Part shown: positions 39,968 to 50,600 of the stretch, piece after piece
Layout of the letters: each line of letters begins with the position of its first letter
Position numbering within the stretch: position 1 is the first letter of the stretch
Source: Puniceicoccaceae bacterium 5H
GTDB lineage: Bacteria > Verrucomicrobiota > Verrucomicrobiia > Opitutales > Oceanipulchritudinaceae
Length of the DNA stretch: 64,000 nucleotides
Assembly (NCBI GenBank): GCA_009772895.1
Contig: WOUP01000002.1
Span: 248,001-312,000 of the forward strand
Direction: 5' to 3'
Notes under the pieces: generated by a model
The model's input: only the letters and a program-made list of their open reading frames with translations
What the model was told of the DNA's origin: nothing
Database searches by the model: none
Made by a program: the position numbers and the translations under genes

Positions 39968-42103
39968 TCAATCCACGATCCGGACCACGACCCGAGTTCC
40001 GCGCTGAGGCCCGCTCTCGATGTGGACCTCGCCGTCGAGCAGGTTCGCGCGTTCGCGGATGCCGAGCAGGCCGTAGCTCTGACGCCCGTTGTCAGAGGGC
40101 GCGGTATCGGTGAAGCCGGTCCCGTCGTCCTCGACGCTCAGGCTGACCTGTCGGTGGTCGAACTCCAGGGAGACGTTGATCGTGCTGGCTTCGGCATGTT
40201 TGAGGGCATTGTTGATCGCTTCTTGCCCGATGCGCAGCAGATTGTTTTCGACGAGGGGCGAGAGGCGGCGCTTTTCACCCACGACCTGGACGGAGGTGGT
40301 CACATCCTGGTCGGCGGTCAGCTGCCGCAGGATGCGCTCGAGCGCCTCGCTCAGATCGCAGCCCTCCAGCACCTGAGAGCGCATGTTCCAGATCGAGTTG
40401 CGGGCTTCGGCCAGCGCATCGCGCGTCATCTTGTGTGCGGCGGCCAGGTTGGCGCGCATCGGGTCGCTCATTTCGTTGGCATGGGTGCGCGCCAGCTCCA
40501 GCTGCACGGAGATCGCCCCCAGGCTCTGCGAAAGTGTGTCGTGGATCTCGCGGGCCAGGCGGTTGCGCTCGCGCAGGATGGCGGAGAATTCGGTTTCGGC
40601 CATGGAGCGCCGGTGCATCTGTTCCTTCAGGCGCTGGCGGGAGATCCACATGACGACCGCGATGGTGCCCAGGGCGATCAACAGAAAGCCGGACAGCAGC
40701 CACACAATGCGTTCGGCGTTCCACCAGGGCGGCGGGTGCAACACCGTCAGGTCGTCGGGCGAACGCAGGAGCAGCGTAAAACGGCGGGGGATCCACAAGC
40801 CGCCGAGTGGCCCCGGCTCATCGGCCACTACCTCACAGATGCCGCGGACGTTTACGATGCTGCCGGTTTCCCAGCTCGCGGGGTAGGGCTTGCCGTCGGG
40901 CGTGTGCAGGATGGCGCGAATGGGCGTGTCATGCCATTCCAGAGTCAGCTCTGCGCTTTCTGGAAACTGTCGTACCTCCGTCAGCCGGGCTTGCAGCTGC
41001 ACGAGGTTGGCGTCGTTGCGCAGCGCGTCGGAAACGGTGTCGAGCACTGTCGGCTGGGGCACCGGGAGGTGGGCCGTGCGGCGAAACATGGCGTCTTGCA
41101 GCACGGGGCTGTATTCGCCGGGGTGGGGGAAGCCCAGCACGTCCACCTGGTCGCCGGGCTGCAAGACTTCGTCCTGTTCGGTTTCGACGCGCAAACACGC
41201 CTGGCCGTCGCGCAGCCACAGATACGCCCCGGGTTGGTGGTGGACGACGATGCCCCGCAGGTGCACGCGGTGACCGTAGCGGCCGCTCTCGCTGCCAAAC
41301 TGCAGCAGGCTGGCAATCGAACGCGGCTTTTGCTCCAGCGTATCCGACGGCGGTGGCGCTACGATCTCGGGAGAGACGCCCGCCGGCATTTGCAGGAAGG
41401 GCTTCACAAACTGGCGGTTGCGGTTGTGCAGGTTGAAGCACAGCGCCCGCAACCGCACTTCCGCATCCACCAGCGCATCCGGGTCCAGCGGCCCCGTGAC
41501 TTCCACCATCACCCGCGTGTCGCCATAGGCCAGCTTGAGCTTGTAGACGCGGGCCTCGTCAAGCGCTTTGCGTTTGGTGCGGGGTTTGAAACGCGTGCCC
41601 GGCGGCAAGGGGGCGGCATCGGTGGGCGCAATGGGCTTTACGCTGCGCACGATCCCCGTCACCTCCACCCACTGGGCATCCATCTGGCCGGCGTAGAGGT
41701 TGTGCAGCGTGGCAGGTGTAGGCTCCGGGATGCGGCGTTGACCGACGACCTTCAGGTGATCGGCCACCACATAGGGGGCATAGCCGCCCGGATCGGTGAC
41801 GCCCTGAATCTCGACCAATTGGCCGCGCTCCAGCCCCGCCACGAGGTCCGCCGGAGCCTGCACGTAAATCCCCTCCGCACCGTCGTGGATGACGAAGGCA
41901 ATGCCCTCCGGATCCGCCCGCCCCATCACCACGCCGACGATGCGCACCGGCACCTCCGATCTTGCCACCTCTTCCCCGAGCGCACGCACCTGGTGCGCCG
42001 TGGTCAAGGGGGTGCGGGTTGGCTCATCGCCGCACAGAGGAGACTGTGCGGCCAATGACAGGAGTAGCGTCAGGCACTGGAAGGAGAGTCTGAAGCGGTG
42101 CAT
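39968..42103 (-). CDS. NarX-type sensor histidine kinase with OB-fold-like periplasmic repeats
   Basis: HisKA_3 'RNRLAREIHDTLSQSLGAISVQLELA', HATPase 'VEDDGTGF...YGLLGIRERANLLDGEVHIESGPQRGTRVVVRI'; signal peptide, then repeated G/V-rich beta units, then a TM helix. Confidence 0.92.
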   Translation of the reverse strand: MHRFRLSFQCLTLLLSLAAQSPLCGDEPTRTPLTTAHQVRALGEEVARSEVPVRIVGVVMGRADPEGIAFVIHDGAEGIYVQAPADLVAGLERGQLVEIQGVTDPGGYAPYVVADHLKVVGQRRIPEPTPATLHNLYAGQMDAQWVEVTGIVRSVKPIAPTDAAPLPPGTRFKPRTKRKALDEARVYKLKLAYGDTRVMVEVTGPLDPDALVDAEVRLRALCFNLHNRNRQFVKPFLQMPAGVSPEIVAPPPSDTLEQKPRSIASLLQFGSESGRYGHRVHLRGIVVHHQPGAYLWLRDGQACLRVETEQDEVLQPGDQVDVLGFPHPGEYSPVLQDAMFRRTAHLPVPQPTVLDTVSDALRNDANLVQLQARLTEVRQFPESAELTLEWHDTPIRAILHTPDGKPYPASWETGSIVNVRGICEVVADEPGPLGGLWIPRRFTLLLRSPDDLTVLHPPPWWNAERIVWLLSGFLLIALGTIAVVMWISRQRLKEQMHRRSMAETEFSAILRERNRLAREIHDTLSQSLGAISVQLELARTHANEMSDPMRANLAAAHKMTRDALAEARNSIWNMRSQVLEGCDLSEALERILRQLTADQDVTTSVQVVGEKRRLSPLVENNLLRIGQEAINNALKHAEASTINVSLEFDHRQVSLSVEDDGTGFTDTAPSDNGRQSYGLLGIRERANLLDGEVHIESGPQRGTRVVVRIVD

Positions 42104-42213
42104 GGGGGTAACGTGGGGTCGGGTAAGCAACGCGCATCAGCATCATCCGCCATACGGCTCCCTCAAGGCAACCCCGATTTGCCGGGGCTGGCGCGGCCCG
42201 ACTTCAGCGGACC

Positions 42214-42249
42214 CAAAAAACCGCGAGGCCGGTGAAGGCAGCTCGCGGT
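42214..42249 (-). terminator. Terminator of the PEP-CTERM gene
   Basis: Minus strand ACCGCGAG...CTCGCGGTTTTTT. Confidence 0.82.
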
Positions 42250-42275
42250 GGGGGATCAAGAGTTCAGGGACTGCT

Positions 42276-43304
42276 CTAGCGTTGGCGGCGGCGGTAGGCA
42301 ACGGCACCCAACGCGATCAGCCCGGCCAGAGCCCCATAGAAGCCCGGCTCCGGCACGGAGGCCAAGGCGGTGATCGTCAGGCTGTTCGGGCCGACGTCGA
42401 AGCTCCACCGGTCGGTATCCACATCGTCCGCAAAGGCAAGTCCTTCGTCCGTTACGATGCCATCCCAGGTCATGATCGTATAGGTGCCGGGGATGACACC
42501 TTCGAGGAAGGAAACGTCGAGCAACGAACCGGCGGCAAAGGTGACATCGCCGCCCGCGTCGCCCCCGGTTTCGTCGATGTAGATGGGCGTGATACCGCCG
42601 GAGTCGATCCCGACGCGCAAGATGCTGCCGCTGCCCTGGATCCAGCGTCCGTCGACACTGCCCTCCGAGCCGATGCCGATTTGGGAAATCCCGGAGCCGA
42701 GCACTTCAAAGACCCCCATGCCACCGTTTCTGCCCAACTGAACGCCGGCGCGCGTTTTCAAGATGGAACCGATGCCGCCAATGGAATAGAAACCGGTGCC
42801 GCCATCGCCGACGACCAGGCTGTTACCGCCGACTTCGCGACCGATGACAAAGGAGCCACCGGTCTGGAGGTGGGTGCCCGTTGAGCCTGAGTCGAGGCCG
42901 ATCTGGTGCTGGCGGTTCACCTGCAGCGAGCCGCCGCTTTGGGTGAGGTAGCCGGTGCCTCCGCCCACGCCGACGCGTGACTCGGCGTTGGAAGTAAAGT
43001 CGACCGTGCCGCTGCGCATTTCGAACTCGCCCGTATTGCCGCTGCCGATGCCGATGCGTAGCGAGCCGGGATTTGCCGATGGCGTGCCGTCGAGGATGGC
43101 GCGGTCGGCGCCGGAGAGGTTGATGCGGGCTTCGACTCCATTCGGATACGCGCTGTTCCAGTTGGTCGCGTTGTTGAAGTCGTTATCGCCCGCGTCGTTC
43201 GTCCAGAACATTTGGGCACTGGCCGACGACACCAGCAGGGTCAGGGCACTGACGGCCGCGAGCTTGAGTGAAGCGGCAGGGAAGTTTGGGGGGAGACCGT
43301 TCAT
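42276..43304 (-). CDS. PEP-CTERM sorting-domain protein with repetitive beta-rich passenger
   Basis: C-terminal 'VPEPGFYGALAGLIALGAVAYRRRQR'; signal peptide; G/S-rich repeats. Confidence 0.92.
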   Translation of the reverse strand: MNGLPPNFPAASLKLAAVSALTLLVSSASAQMFWTNDAGDNDFNNATNWNSAYPNGVEARINLSGADRAILDGTPSANPGSLRIGIGSGNTGEFEMRSGTVDFTSNAESRVGVGGGTGYLTQSGGSLQVNRQHQIGLDSGSTGTHLQTGGSFVIGREVGGNSLVVGDGGTGFYSIGGIGSILKTRAGVQLGRNGGMGVFEVLGSGISQIGIGSEGSVDGRWIQGSGSILRVGIDSGGITPIYIDETGGDAGGDVTFAAGSLLDVSFLEGVIPGTYTIMTWDGIVTDEGLAFADDVDTDRWSFDVGPNSLTITALASVPEPGFYGALAGLIALGAVAYRRRQR

Positions 43305-43414
43305 ATCTCAGACATATTTGGAGTGCAGGTTCGCAATAGTGCATGCCCAGGGCAGACATGCGCGAGTGGGGGCAGGATTTGACGGGAGCTGTGGTGAGGC
43401 AAAGTATTCGGTGC

Positions 43415-43426
43415 TTATCCGCAAAA
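43415..43426. promoter_or_regulatory. Candidate LacI operator (one mismatch), upstream of the PEP-CTERM gene
   Basis: TTATCCGCAAAA versus TTATCCGCATAA. Confidence 0.4.
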
Positions 43427-43437
43427 CCGGCCGAAAA

Positions 43438-43469
43438 GGTTGGCTGCCCCGGACTGGACAGGGGCAGCC
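43438..43469 (-). terminator. Terminator-like hairpin downstream of GH105
   Basis: GGCTGCCCC...GGGGCAGCC; minus strand continues AACCTTTT. Confidence 0.6.
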
Positions 43470-43477
43470 CGATGACG

Positions 43478-46039
43478 CTAGCGCGTCAACTTTACCCACT
43501 TCTCTCGCCCATAGTCGTAGTAAAACCCGACGACTTGGTCCGAGAGGTAGCGCCACTCCTGGGCGGGGTCGGACCAGGCGAAAAGATCGCCCTCGGTCGC
43601 CGGCAGTAGGTATTGCCATTCGTTCTCCGGCGTTGCCCAGGCCCAGCCTCCGGCCTCCGGGCTGGCAGCGTCGTCGGGCAGATACCACCAGCCCTGCCAG
43701 CTGCGTTGGTAGATCCACGGGTAATCACGGTCCCAAATGCGGCCCCACGACGTGTATTTCACCGCATCTTCGTTGCGGATGTGTGGCACGGCGCTCCAAG
43801 GGCTGTAACGGGGCGCCTGCACACCGCTGGGCGTCGTCAGATTGACCCCACCCAGATCGATTTGAAGGTCGTCGAGGCAAAGACCGCCCCGGCTGCCGCT
43901 GCTCGGATCGAGGATCAACCCAAAAGCGGTCAAGGCGTTACCGGCATCCTGGCCCAAGTCCAGGTCTTGCGCTACGAGCGTTTGCTGAGGGTAGTTGCTG
44001 CCGCCTTTGAGATATACGCTGTAAGTCCCCGCCGTTTGGTCGATGACGAGCCAGACTTCGTACCAGGTTTCCAGCTGCAAGAAGTCATCGGAGGCTTCCA
44101 CGACGGTCGAGCCGTCGAGCGCTTCGAGATGGTTGCTGTCCATCTGGAAGCGCAGCATGGCCGCGTAGGAGGCAGCGCTGCTGATCGGGCTGCTTGCGGC
44201 CACGCCAAAGGTGAGATCGAGGATCGGATCGTCGACGGCAATACGCTGGTAGACCGTAGCCGTCGTGCCGGCGGCGATAGCCGGGATGGGACGCTCGGCT
44301 CGGACCCGTCCCTCTGCCCGGGTGCCGCTGGTGGCGTGGAGCGTAGAACCGTCGCCGCTATCAAACGGGTCGGTGGAGGTCGCAATTGCGCCATCGCTGC
44401 GCACCACGGAGATTTGCCATGCGTCCAGATCGTCGAAGCTGTCGACCGACTGCCATGCCGTTGTGGATCGTTCGCTGGCAAAGCTGGCTGCGGCTACGTT
44501 TGCCGCGGCGTCGGGCGCTGCACCCAGATAGTAGCGGTACATCTCGACGGCGGCCATGTAGAACGCGCCATAGCCGTATTCGAGCCTTCGATTGTCCACC
44601 TCCACGATCGGAACCGGTTCACCGCCGGTTTTCTGGATGTAGTGCAGCATGCCGTCCTCATCCAGCCGCTGGGCGAGCCCGGCCCAGCCAGCCTGGATGA
44701 CCGGTGCGAATGCCGCTTCCGGCAAAAGGCCCTCGTTCACACCCCACGCGAGGGCAAAGACGAAGAACGCGCTGCCACTGGTCTCCGTGCCATAGCCCTC
44801 CGGATAGAGGAGACTCGCTCCCCAAAGCCCGTCGGCTGGGTATTGCGCCTCCTTCAGGGCATATGCCATATCGCTGAACTGCTGTGCGAAAGCAGGCCGG
44901 TAGGGTGAATCGTCCGGCAGATACTGCAAAATGCGGGCGAGGCCGGCGACGACCCAGCCATTGCCGCGGCCCCAGAAGACTTTGGCGCCATTGACTTCGC
45001 GGTCGTCGAAGAATCGGTCGTCGCGGTAAAAAAGGTGCGCATCTGCATCGTAGAGGTAGCCCGAGGCATCCCACCATTGGGTGTTCATGAACTCGAGGTA
45101 GCTGTCGTCCCCCGTCAACGCCGCCAGTCGGGCGTAGACGGGCGGCGCCATAAAGAGGGCATCGCACCAGCTGTAGTCGACGCGCCCCCTGAGCGGATCG
45201 GCCATGATGCGATCGAGGCGGCTCTGGATACTGGCCGACCATTGTGGTTGAGCGTTGGGGTGGAGCAGGGCGAGTTCGAGCCAGGCCTGAGCGATGCACT
45301 GGTCGTCGGCATGAAAGTAGCCGGCTTTGCCGCCGCTGTCGCCACGGGTGCGCAAGGTCCAGTTGGTTTGATTGCCGATCGACACGACTTCGTCGCGGTA
45401 TTTCGTATCGCCCGTCAATTGCCACAGGGCGCTCACCCCGGCATAGTAGGTGCCCTGGCGCCAGCCGATGCCCGATTCGTCGACGTCGACCCCCAGGTTG
45501 GAGGGGGCGGAGCTTTCGAACGTGTAGGCGGTATCGGCCATCGACAAAATGTTTTCGGGCTGGGTGATGTCGCCCCAGCTGAAGTTGCCGACGGCCTTGG
45601 CGGCAGCCGTGACGTCGTCGGCGGACCCCACGAACAGGGATGACCAGGCACCGCTGGAGCCCGGCGCGACCTCCAGCCGGATGTAGCGCACGTCCATTGC
45701 GTCGAACGTTCGGACGCCGTAGCCATCCGTCTTGTCCGTGTCGGTGGTCAGCAGATACCAGTCCCGGTAATTGGTGGAACCGGCGAGGGCGAAGGAAGCA
45801 TTGGCGGGGGAGGCGACGAGTGCCGCTTCTGCCGTCGTCCAGTCCTCGAGCAAAACCTGGATGCGGGCACCAGTGTCGGGCGTGTTCCAGGCCGAGACGG
45901 CATTTTCATCAAACAGGCCTTGGGCGTTGCTTGAGGGATGGGCGATCCATGCGCGCGGCGGGGAGATCGCGGTGGTGACAGTGGGGCCCAGCAGGAGAGG
46001 GAGGCTGGTCAGCCTCAGCAGGCGCAGGGGGTGTTTCAT
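43478..46039 (-). CDS. Secreted GH88/GH105-type unsaturated uronyl hydrolase with discoidin-like, LamG-like and C-terminal aromatic modules
   Basis: 'GVDVDESGIGWRQGTYYAGVSALWQLTGDTKYRDEV', 'HADDQCIAQAWLELALLHP', 'YSWCDALFMAPPVYARLAALTGD', 'VFWGRGNGWVVAGLARIL'. Confidence 0.9.
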   Translation of the reverse strand: MKHPLRLLRLTSLPLLLGPTVTTAISPPRAWIAHPSSNAQGLFDENAVSAWNTPDTGARIQVLLEDWTTAEAALVASPANASFALAGSTNYRDWYLLTTDTDKTDGYGVRTFDAMDVRYIRLEVAPGSSGAWSSLFVGSADDVTAAAKAVGNFSWGDITQPENILSMADTAYTFESSAPSNLGVDVDESGIGWRQGTYYAGVSALWQLTGDTKYRDEVVSIGNQTNWTLRTRGDSGGKAGYFHADDQCIAQAWLELALLHPNAQPQWSASIQSRLDRIMADPLRGRVDYSWCDALFMAPPVYARLAALTGDDSYLEFMNTQWWDASGYLYDADAHLFYRDDRFFDDREVNGAKVFWGRGNGWVVAGLARILQYLPDDSPYRPAFAQQFSDMAYALKEAQYPADGLWGASLLYPEGYGTETSGSAFFVFALAWGVNEGLLPEAAFAPVIQAGWAGLAQRLDEDGMLHYIQKTGGEPVPIVEVDNRRLEYGYGAFYMAAVEMYRYYLGAAPDAAANVAAASFASERSTTAWQSVDSFDDLDAWQISVVRSDGAIATSTDPFDSGDGSTLHATSGTRAEGRVRAERPIPAIAAGTTATVYQRIAVDDPILDLTFGVAASSPISSAASYAAMLRFQMDSNHLEALDGSTVVEASDDFLQLETWYEVWLVIDQTAGTYSVYLKGGSNYPQQTLVAQDLDLGQDAGNALTAFGLILDPSSGSRGGLCLDDLQIDLGGVNLTTPSGVQAPRYSPWSAVPHIRNEDAVKYTSWGRIWDRDYPWIYQRSWQGWWYLPDDAASPEAGGWAWATPENEWQYLLPATEGDLFAWSDPAQEWRYLSDQVVGFYYDYGREKWVKLTR

Positions 46040-46106
46040 AGGGCGTTCCGTTGGGTTGGGCTCTGATGAAACCAGAGAAGCGATCGACTAGAGACGCCTG
46101 CGTTTG

Positions 46107-46118
46107 TTATCCGCATAA
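46107..46118. promoter_or_regulatory. Candidate LacI operator, exact palindrome class
   Basis: TTATCCGCATAA. Confidence 0.6.
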
Positions 46119-46186
46119 GGGCGGCCAAATGTGCGGATCTTCCGCCAATGCGCCGGATCAGGTCGCTTCCTGTTTCCATCGTTAAG

Positions 46187-46208
46187 ATGCGGATAGTTAT
46201 CCGCATAA
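46187..46208. promoter_or_regulatory. Candidate LacI operator inside a 20-bp inverted repeat
   Basis: ATGCGGATA-GT-TATCCGCAT (46187-46206) includes TTATCCGCATAA (46197-46208). Confidence 0.6.
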
Positions 46209-46354
46209 GCGAAGCTGCGGATAGACAACGTTGAGGGTGGAGCGTCAAATGGGGCCGTCAAATACGCGAGGTTTATACCCCAAAGGCCTGTAGGTCCGGC
46301 GTAGGCCCGTGTAGCGAAGCAACTCCTAAACTACCTCCTCCTCATACCCTCAAC

Positions 46355-47395
46355 ATGAAGAATCGATTTCTCTCTCTGACCCTCCTCGGATGCAGCCTGG
46401 GCATCCTCACCTCTACCTCTCATGCCGCGTGGCAGCTGGTAGACGATTTTGAAAGCTACGATACCGGCAGCACTGGCGTCTACGATGCCGAAGGCCTCTT
46501 CCCCTACCACAGCATCGCCCACCCGTTGTTCCGAGTGTATGCCGACACGGTAGAAGACGGCAACCAGGGTTACTTTGTCGACTGGGGCACGCGTGACTCC
46601 GACAGTGGGGCCGAAGTCTGGGTGACGGTTCCGATCCCGGAGATTCCGCTTGGCTCCACCGGGACGATCTACCTGCGTTACCAAAAGGAAGGCGACAGCA
46701 ATACCTGGCACATGGGCGCGACCGACCTCGAAGCGGGCCGTTCCGGCAATGATACCGGTGGCGCGGTGACGGCATGGGGCGACAATTGCACCATCCTGCG
46801 GGTCAACACTTCCACGATCCTCGAGGCGCATACCGGCGGCACCTACCGCGAGAGCGTGCCCAATTTGATCCCCAGCACCTATACCTGGTATCAAGTGTGG
46901 ATGGTGTTGAACAACGCCGACGAAGGCGACCAGGTTTGGCAAGTCTATGTGCAAGGGCCCAACGACACCGAGCCGCAGTTGCTGCAGTTCAACCCCGATG
47001 CGCCGACGAGCACCCTCGGCTTCCGCCGTCAGGCCGAAGATTCGCTGAAGTTCCTCGTGCTGTCGTCCAATACCAACAAGAGCCCGGACGTAAACACGCG
47101 CGATGTCTGGATGGTCGATGATATTTACGTGGATGTCGGCAATGCCAATATCGGCGATCCGCGCGTCGGCGAAGACGATATCATTGATCCCTTCGGTGAA
47201 GCCCAAACCTGGCGCGGCTTTACCGCCCAGTCCGACGGATGGGTCGATACGGGCGCGGCGCTTGGCTGGGTCTGGGTGAATGAAGCTCCGTGGATCTGGA
47301 TCGATAGCCTCGACAAGTTCATCTACCTGCCGGACGACCAGCCCTTCAGCCCCGACAGCACCGGCTCCTGGTTCTGGGTTCCGCAGGAGCAGTAG
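46355..47395 (+). CDS. Secreted beta-rich (concanavalin-like) protein with C-terminal aromatic module
   Basis: Signal peptide; beta-rich body 'WQLVDDFESYDTGS'; C-terminal 'GWVDTGAALGWVWVNEAPWIWIDSLDKFIYLPDD...TGSWFWVPQEQ'. Confidence 0.8.
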   Translation: MKNRFLSLTLLGCSLGILTSTSHAAWQLVDDFESYDTGSTGVYDAEGLFPYHSIAHPLFRVYADTVEDGNQGYFVDWGTRDSDSGAEVWVTVPIPEIPLGSTGTIYLRYQKEGDSNTWHMGATDLEAGRSGNDTGGAVTAWGDNCTILRVNTSTILEAHTGGTYRESVPNLIPSTYTWYQVWMVLNNADEGDQVWQVYVQGPNDTEPQLLQFNPDAPTSTLGFRRQAEDSLKFLVLSSNTNKSPDVNTRDVWMVDDIYVDVGNANIGDPRVGEDDIIDPFGEAQTWRGFTAQSDGWVDTGAALGWVWVNEAPWIWIDSLDKFIYLPDDQPFSPDSTGSWFWVPQEQ

Positions 47396-47432
47396 GTCTA
47401 TTCTTCGCTGATTCCAGACCTTGCTTTTCCCG

Positions 47433-47469
47433 GGGCTGCGGGTTCATAGGCCGCCCGCAGCCCTTTTTT
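47433..47469 (+). terminator. Rho-independent terminator
   Basis: GGGCTGCGGG...CCCGCAGCCC TTTTTT. Confidence 0.88.
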
Positions 47470-47609
47470 GCCCAATGCCCTGATTGCCGATGCACCATAA
47501 CAGGTGCGAGCGGCTCCCTGCGCTGAAGCATTCCGTGGGCTCGCCAAATTCGTGCCAGCCGGTAGTGGCCGGCCCTTGATGCGACTCCTTTCCCTTCCCC
47601 TCGTGCACC

Positions 47610-50600
47610 ATGACTCCGTTTACACTCAAGCATAAGCTGACGCTGAAGTATCCCTTTGCCGAATCGCCTCAGCGGCTTCTCTTTCTGTTCACCCTCGGGT
47701 TCTCCGCGATATGCCCGTCTTACCTCGCCGCGCAGGATAGTCCGTCCGGCGACGAAGTAGAAGACGAGGATATCTTCCAGTTGGACCCGTTTACGGTGGA
47801 TGCGTCTCAGGATGACCGTTATCGCTCCGTGAACACGACTTCTGCGACTGGTCTCAACATGGCCATCCGCGATCTGCCAGTGCCCGTCTCGGTCATGAAC
47901 CGGGAATACCTGGACGACCTCCAGGCAAACGACCTCGACGAGGCGTTGCGCTATTCGGCCGGCGTTTACACGCAATCCTACCAGTCCAACTCAACGGCCA
48001 CAGCGACTTTTGCGGAACGCTCACCGTCCACGATCGGGGACATCAACGACCCGTTCCAGAACGTGATCAATATCCGCGGCTTCGACGTGCCCAACCAGCA
48101 GCGGGGTGGCTTCCGGGTGGGCGCTTCGGTCCCCAGCTGGGGCATCGTGTTGGGTGGCGGCACCGACGACATTACGCGAGAGCGTCTGGAAGTCGTGCGC
48201 GGTCCGCAAGCACTGCTCTACGGTATCAATGTGCTCTCGGGCGTGGTGAACATCATTCCCAAGAGCCCGCTGCCCGAATTTCAGGGAGAGACGAGCGTCT
48301 CTGTCGGCAGCGACGGCTACTTCCGTTCCACCGCCGACTTCACTGGCCCCTTGCTGCCGGACAACGTCCTGAATTATCGGATCATGGGCGCTTACCAGGA
48401 GCAGGAGGATGACCGGGGCATCGACTATCGGGACAGCGATCGCAGCACCATCGGCCTGCAGTTGGAGACCAATCTGTGGGACGAACGCGTATCGCTGCTC
48501 GTTGAATATGTGCAGGGCGAGACGGAAACCCGCGGGATTGGGGATCAGTTCTTTGTCGATGACGGGGCGCGTAATCCCAACAAGTCCAACTTCGACTGGC
48601 GCAACGAATACGGCGAGCTGATCACGTTCGGGCGGGATGATCCGACGCAATCCGTCACCGACGATTACGGCAACGAATGGGGCAGCCCACTGGTAGAAAA
48701 TCCGCTGCATTCGCAGTACTACGAAAACGGTTTCGAGGACCTCGGCCGCACCTACAACATCTCCGGCCCCGACACCTACCGCCATCAGGACGAACGCAAC
48801 CTCCGGGCGGTGTTGACCTTGGCTCCGATGGACGATCTGCGTTTCGAACTGGGCCTCTACCATACCGAAATGGATGTGGAGGTGTTCGATGTAGACATGG
48901 CGGTGCTGACCGACAATACCAGCCCCTACATCGCTTCCATCGCGCCCGCCGGCAATCCGCGTGAGCCGCGCGCCAATACCTGGCTGCAAAACCCGGAGAT
49001 GATCGCGGCGGATGCGGCCAACGACCCGATCGGATACGGCATTACCGAGGCGTTCGCCTTTCCCGTCCAGTCCGATCCCCAGGCCGTGGGCTATCGCTAC
49101 ACCTACCCTGTGTTTTCCGACCCTGTCGAAGGCACTGGGCCTTACTATACGGAGTATGAGCGCAAGTATGCACGCTACATCTGGTACAAGGCCCCGTCTG
49201 GCGCAGACAGCAATCAGATTCGCGGTCGCGCGGTCTATAACCTCGACAAGGACGTCTTCGGCGTGGATGCCAACCATACCTTTATCGGCGGCTATCACTT
49301 TATCGAAGACAAGATCGACCAGATCCTGGGTGCGCCGAACGACGCCACGAGCTATTCGCGTTACACCTCCGATGCGCTTCCTTACGAGCGGGGCAAGGAA
49401 GACAGCGACCCGGTTTACTTCCGGGACAGCGTCTTCGACTTCAGCCCGATCCGTTATACCGGGCAGACCCTCGCCATCCCGGGGCACCGCCAAGTCGTGA
49501 CCGATGGGTTGGCCGAGGCCGGCATCGACAACTCGCTTGCGTCGGTCGCTCGCTCGGGCTACAGCGAGGCCTCGCTCTGGTTCCACGGTGCGTATGGGAT
49601 CTACACCGGCCAGTTCTGGGATGACAAGCTGACGATCATCGCCGGTATGCGGCATGACAGCTATCAGGTGAAAGAAAAGGAAAAGCTGGTCGTCGTGGGG
49701 CGTTCTTCCACGGCTGCCGATCGATTGACCGACAACTGGGTTGGCTACAACCCGGCGACCTACCTCGACGATTCCGGCAATCCCATCTTCATCGGCTATG
49801 GGGACAAGCCCTACGAGCCGCTGGACTACCTGCCGGACGAGCTGAACAATCGCATCGCCCAAAATATCGACGCCTTCCGCTCGGAATACCCGAACGGTAC
49901 CATCGAATACAATTTCGACCACGCCCAGAAGTACAACACCAAGATGGCCGGCATCACCTATCGGGTGATGGACCAGCTCTCGGCCTATTTCCTCTACTCC
50001 GAAGGCGTTTTTCCCAACACGGGCTATCGCAATGCCAACGATGAGGCGATCGAGGCCGAACAGACCACGAACTACGAAGTGGGCGTTCGTTTCGACCTCT
50101 TCGACCAAAAGCTGACCGGCACCATCTCGGTCTTCGATATCCACCGCGAGAACGCGATTTATCCTTGGGACGACGCCCCTTACCCGGCCTACTGGCACGG
50201 CGGTAAGCTGGCCCAGGGGGATGTGGACGACGCCAACCGCTTCTCGCCTGCCAATGCGGACGTCGATGCCTATCAGGACGCCCTCACGCTGGGAGGCAAC
50301 TTCCGCCCGCGCTCTTACATGATCGCCTCCGCTTACCTGGAGAAGGCGTTCGACGAAGCGGGCATCCCGTTCCCGGTAGGGCAGGATGAGTTGATCCAGA
50401 GTGGCGATTTCCAGGATTATGGTGGCATCGGTGTCACGCAGTCGATCGCGCCCTACAGCGACGGTGTCGTCGACACCTACGTCATCGTCAATTACGAGCA
50501 GATCAAGGAAGGCGACCAGATGCTGGGCTCCTATGATCAGATCTCCGAGGCGAACGCCGCCGTCATGCGCCGCGCGTTCGAGATGGCGATGAACCGCGAG

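Noticed and set aside
39446-42058. 870-aa plus-strand ORF antisense to the sensor kinase/regulator pair
   Set aside because: Spans the opposite strand of two clearly coding genes; H/Q/R-rich composition typical of antisense reading.
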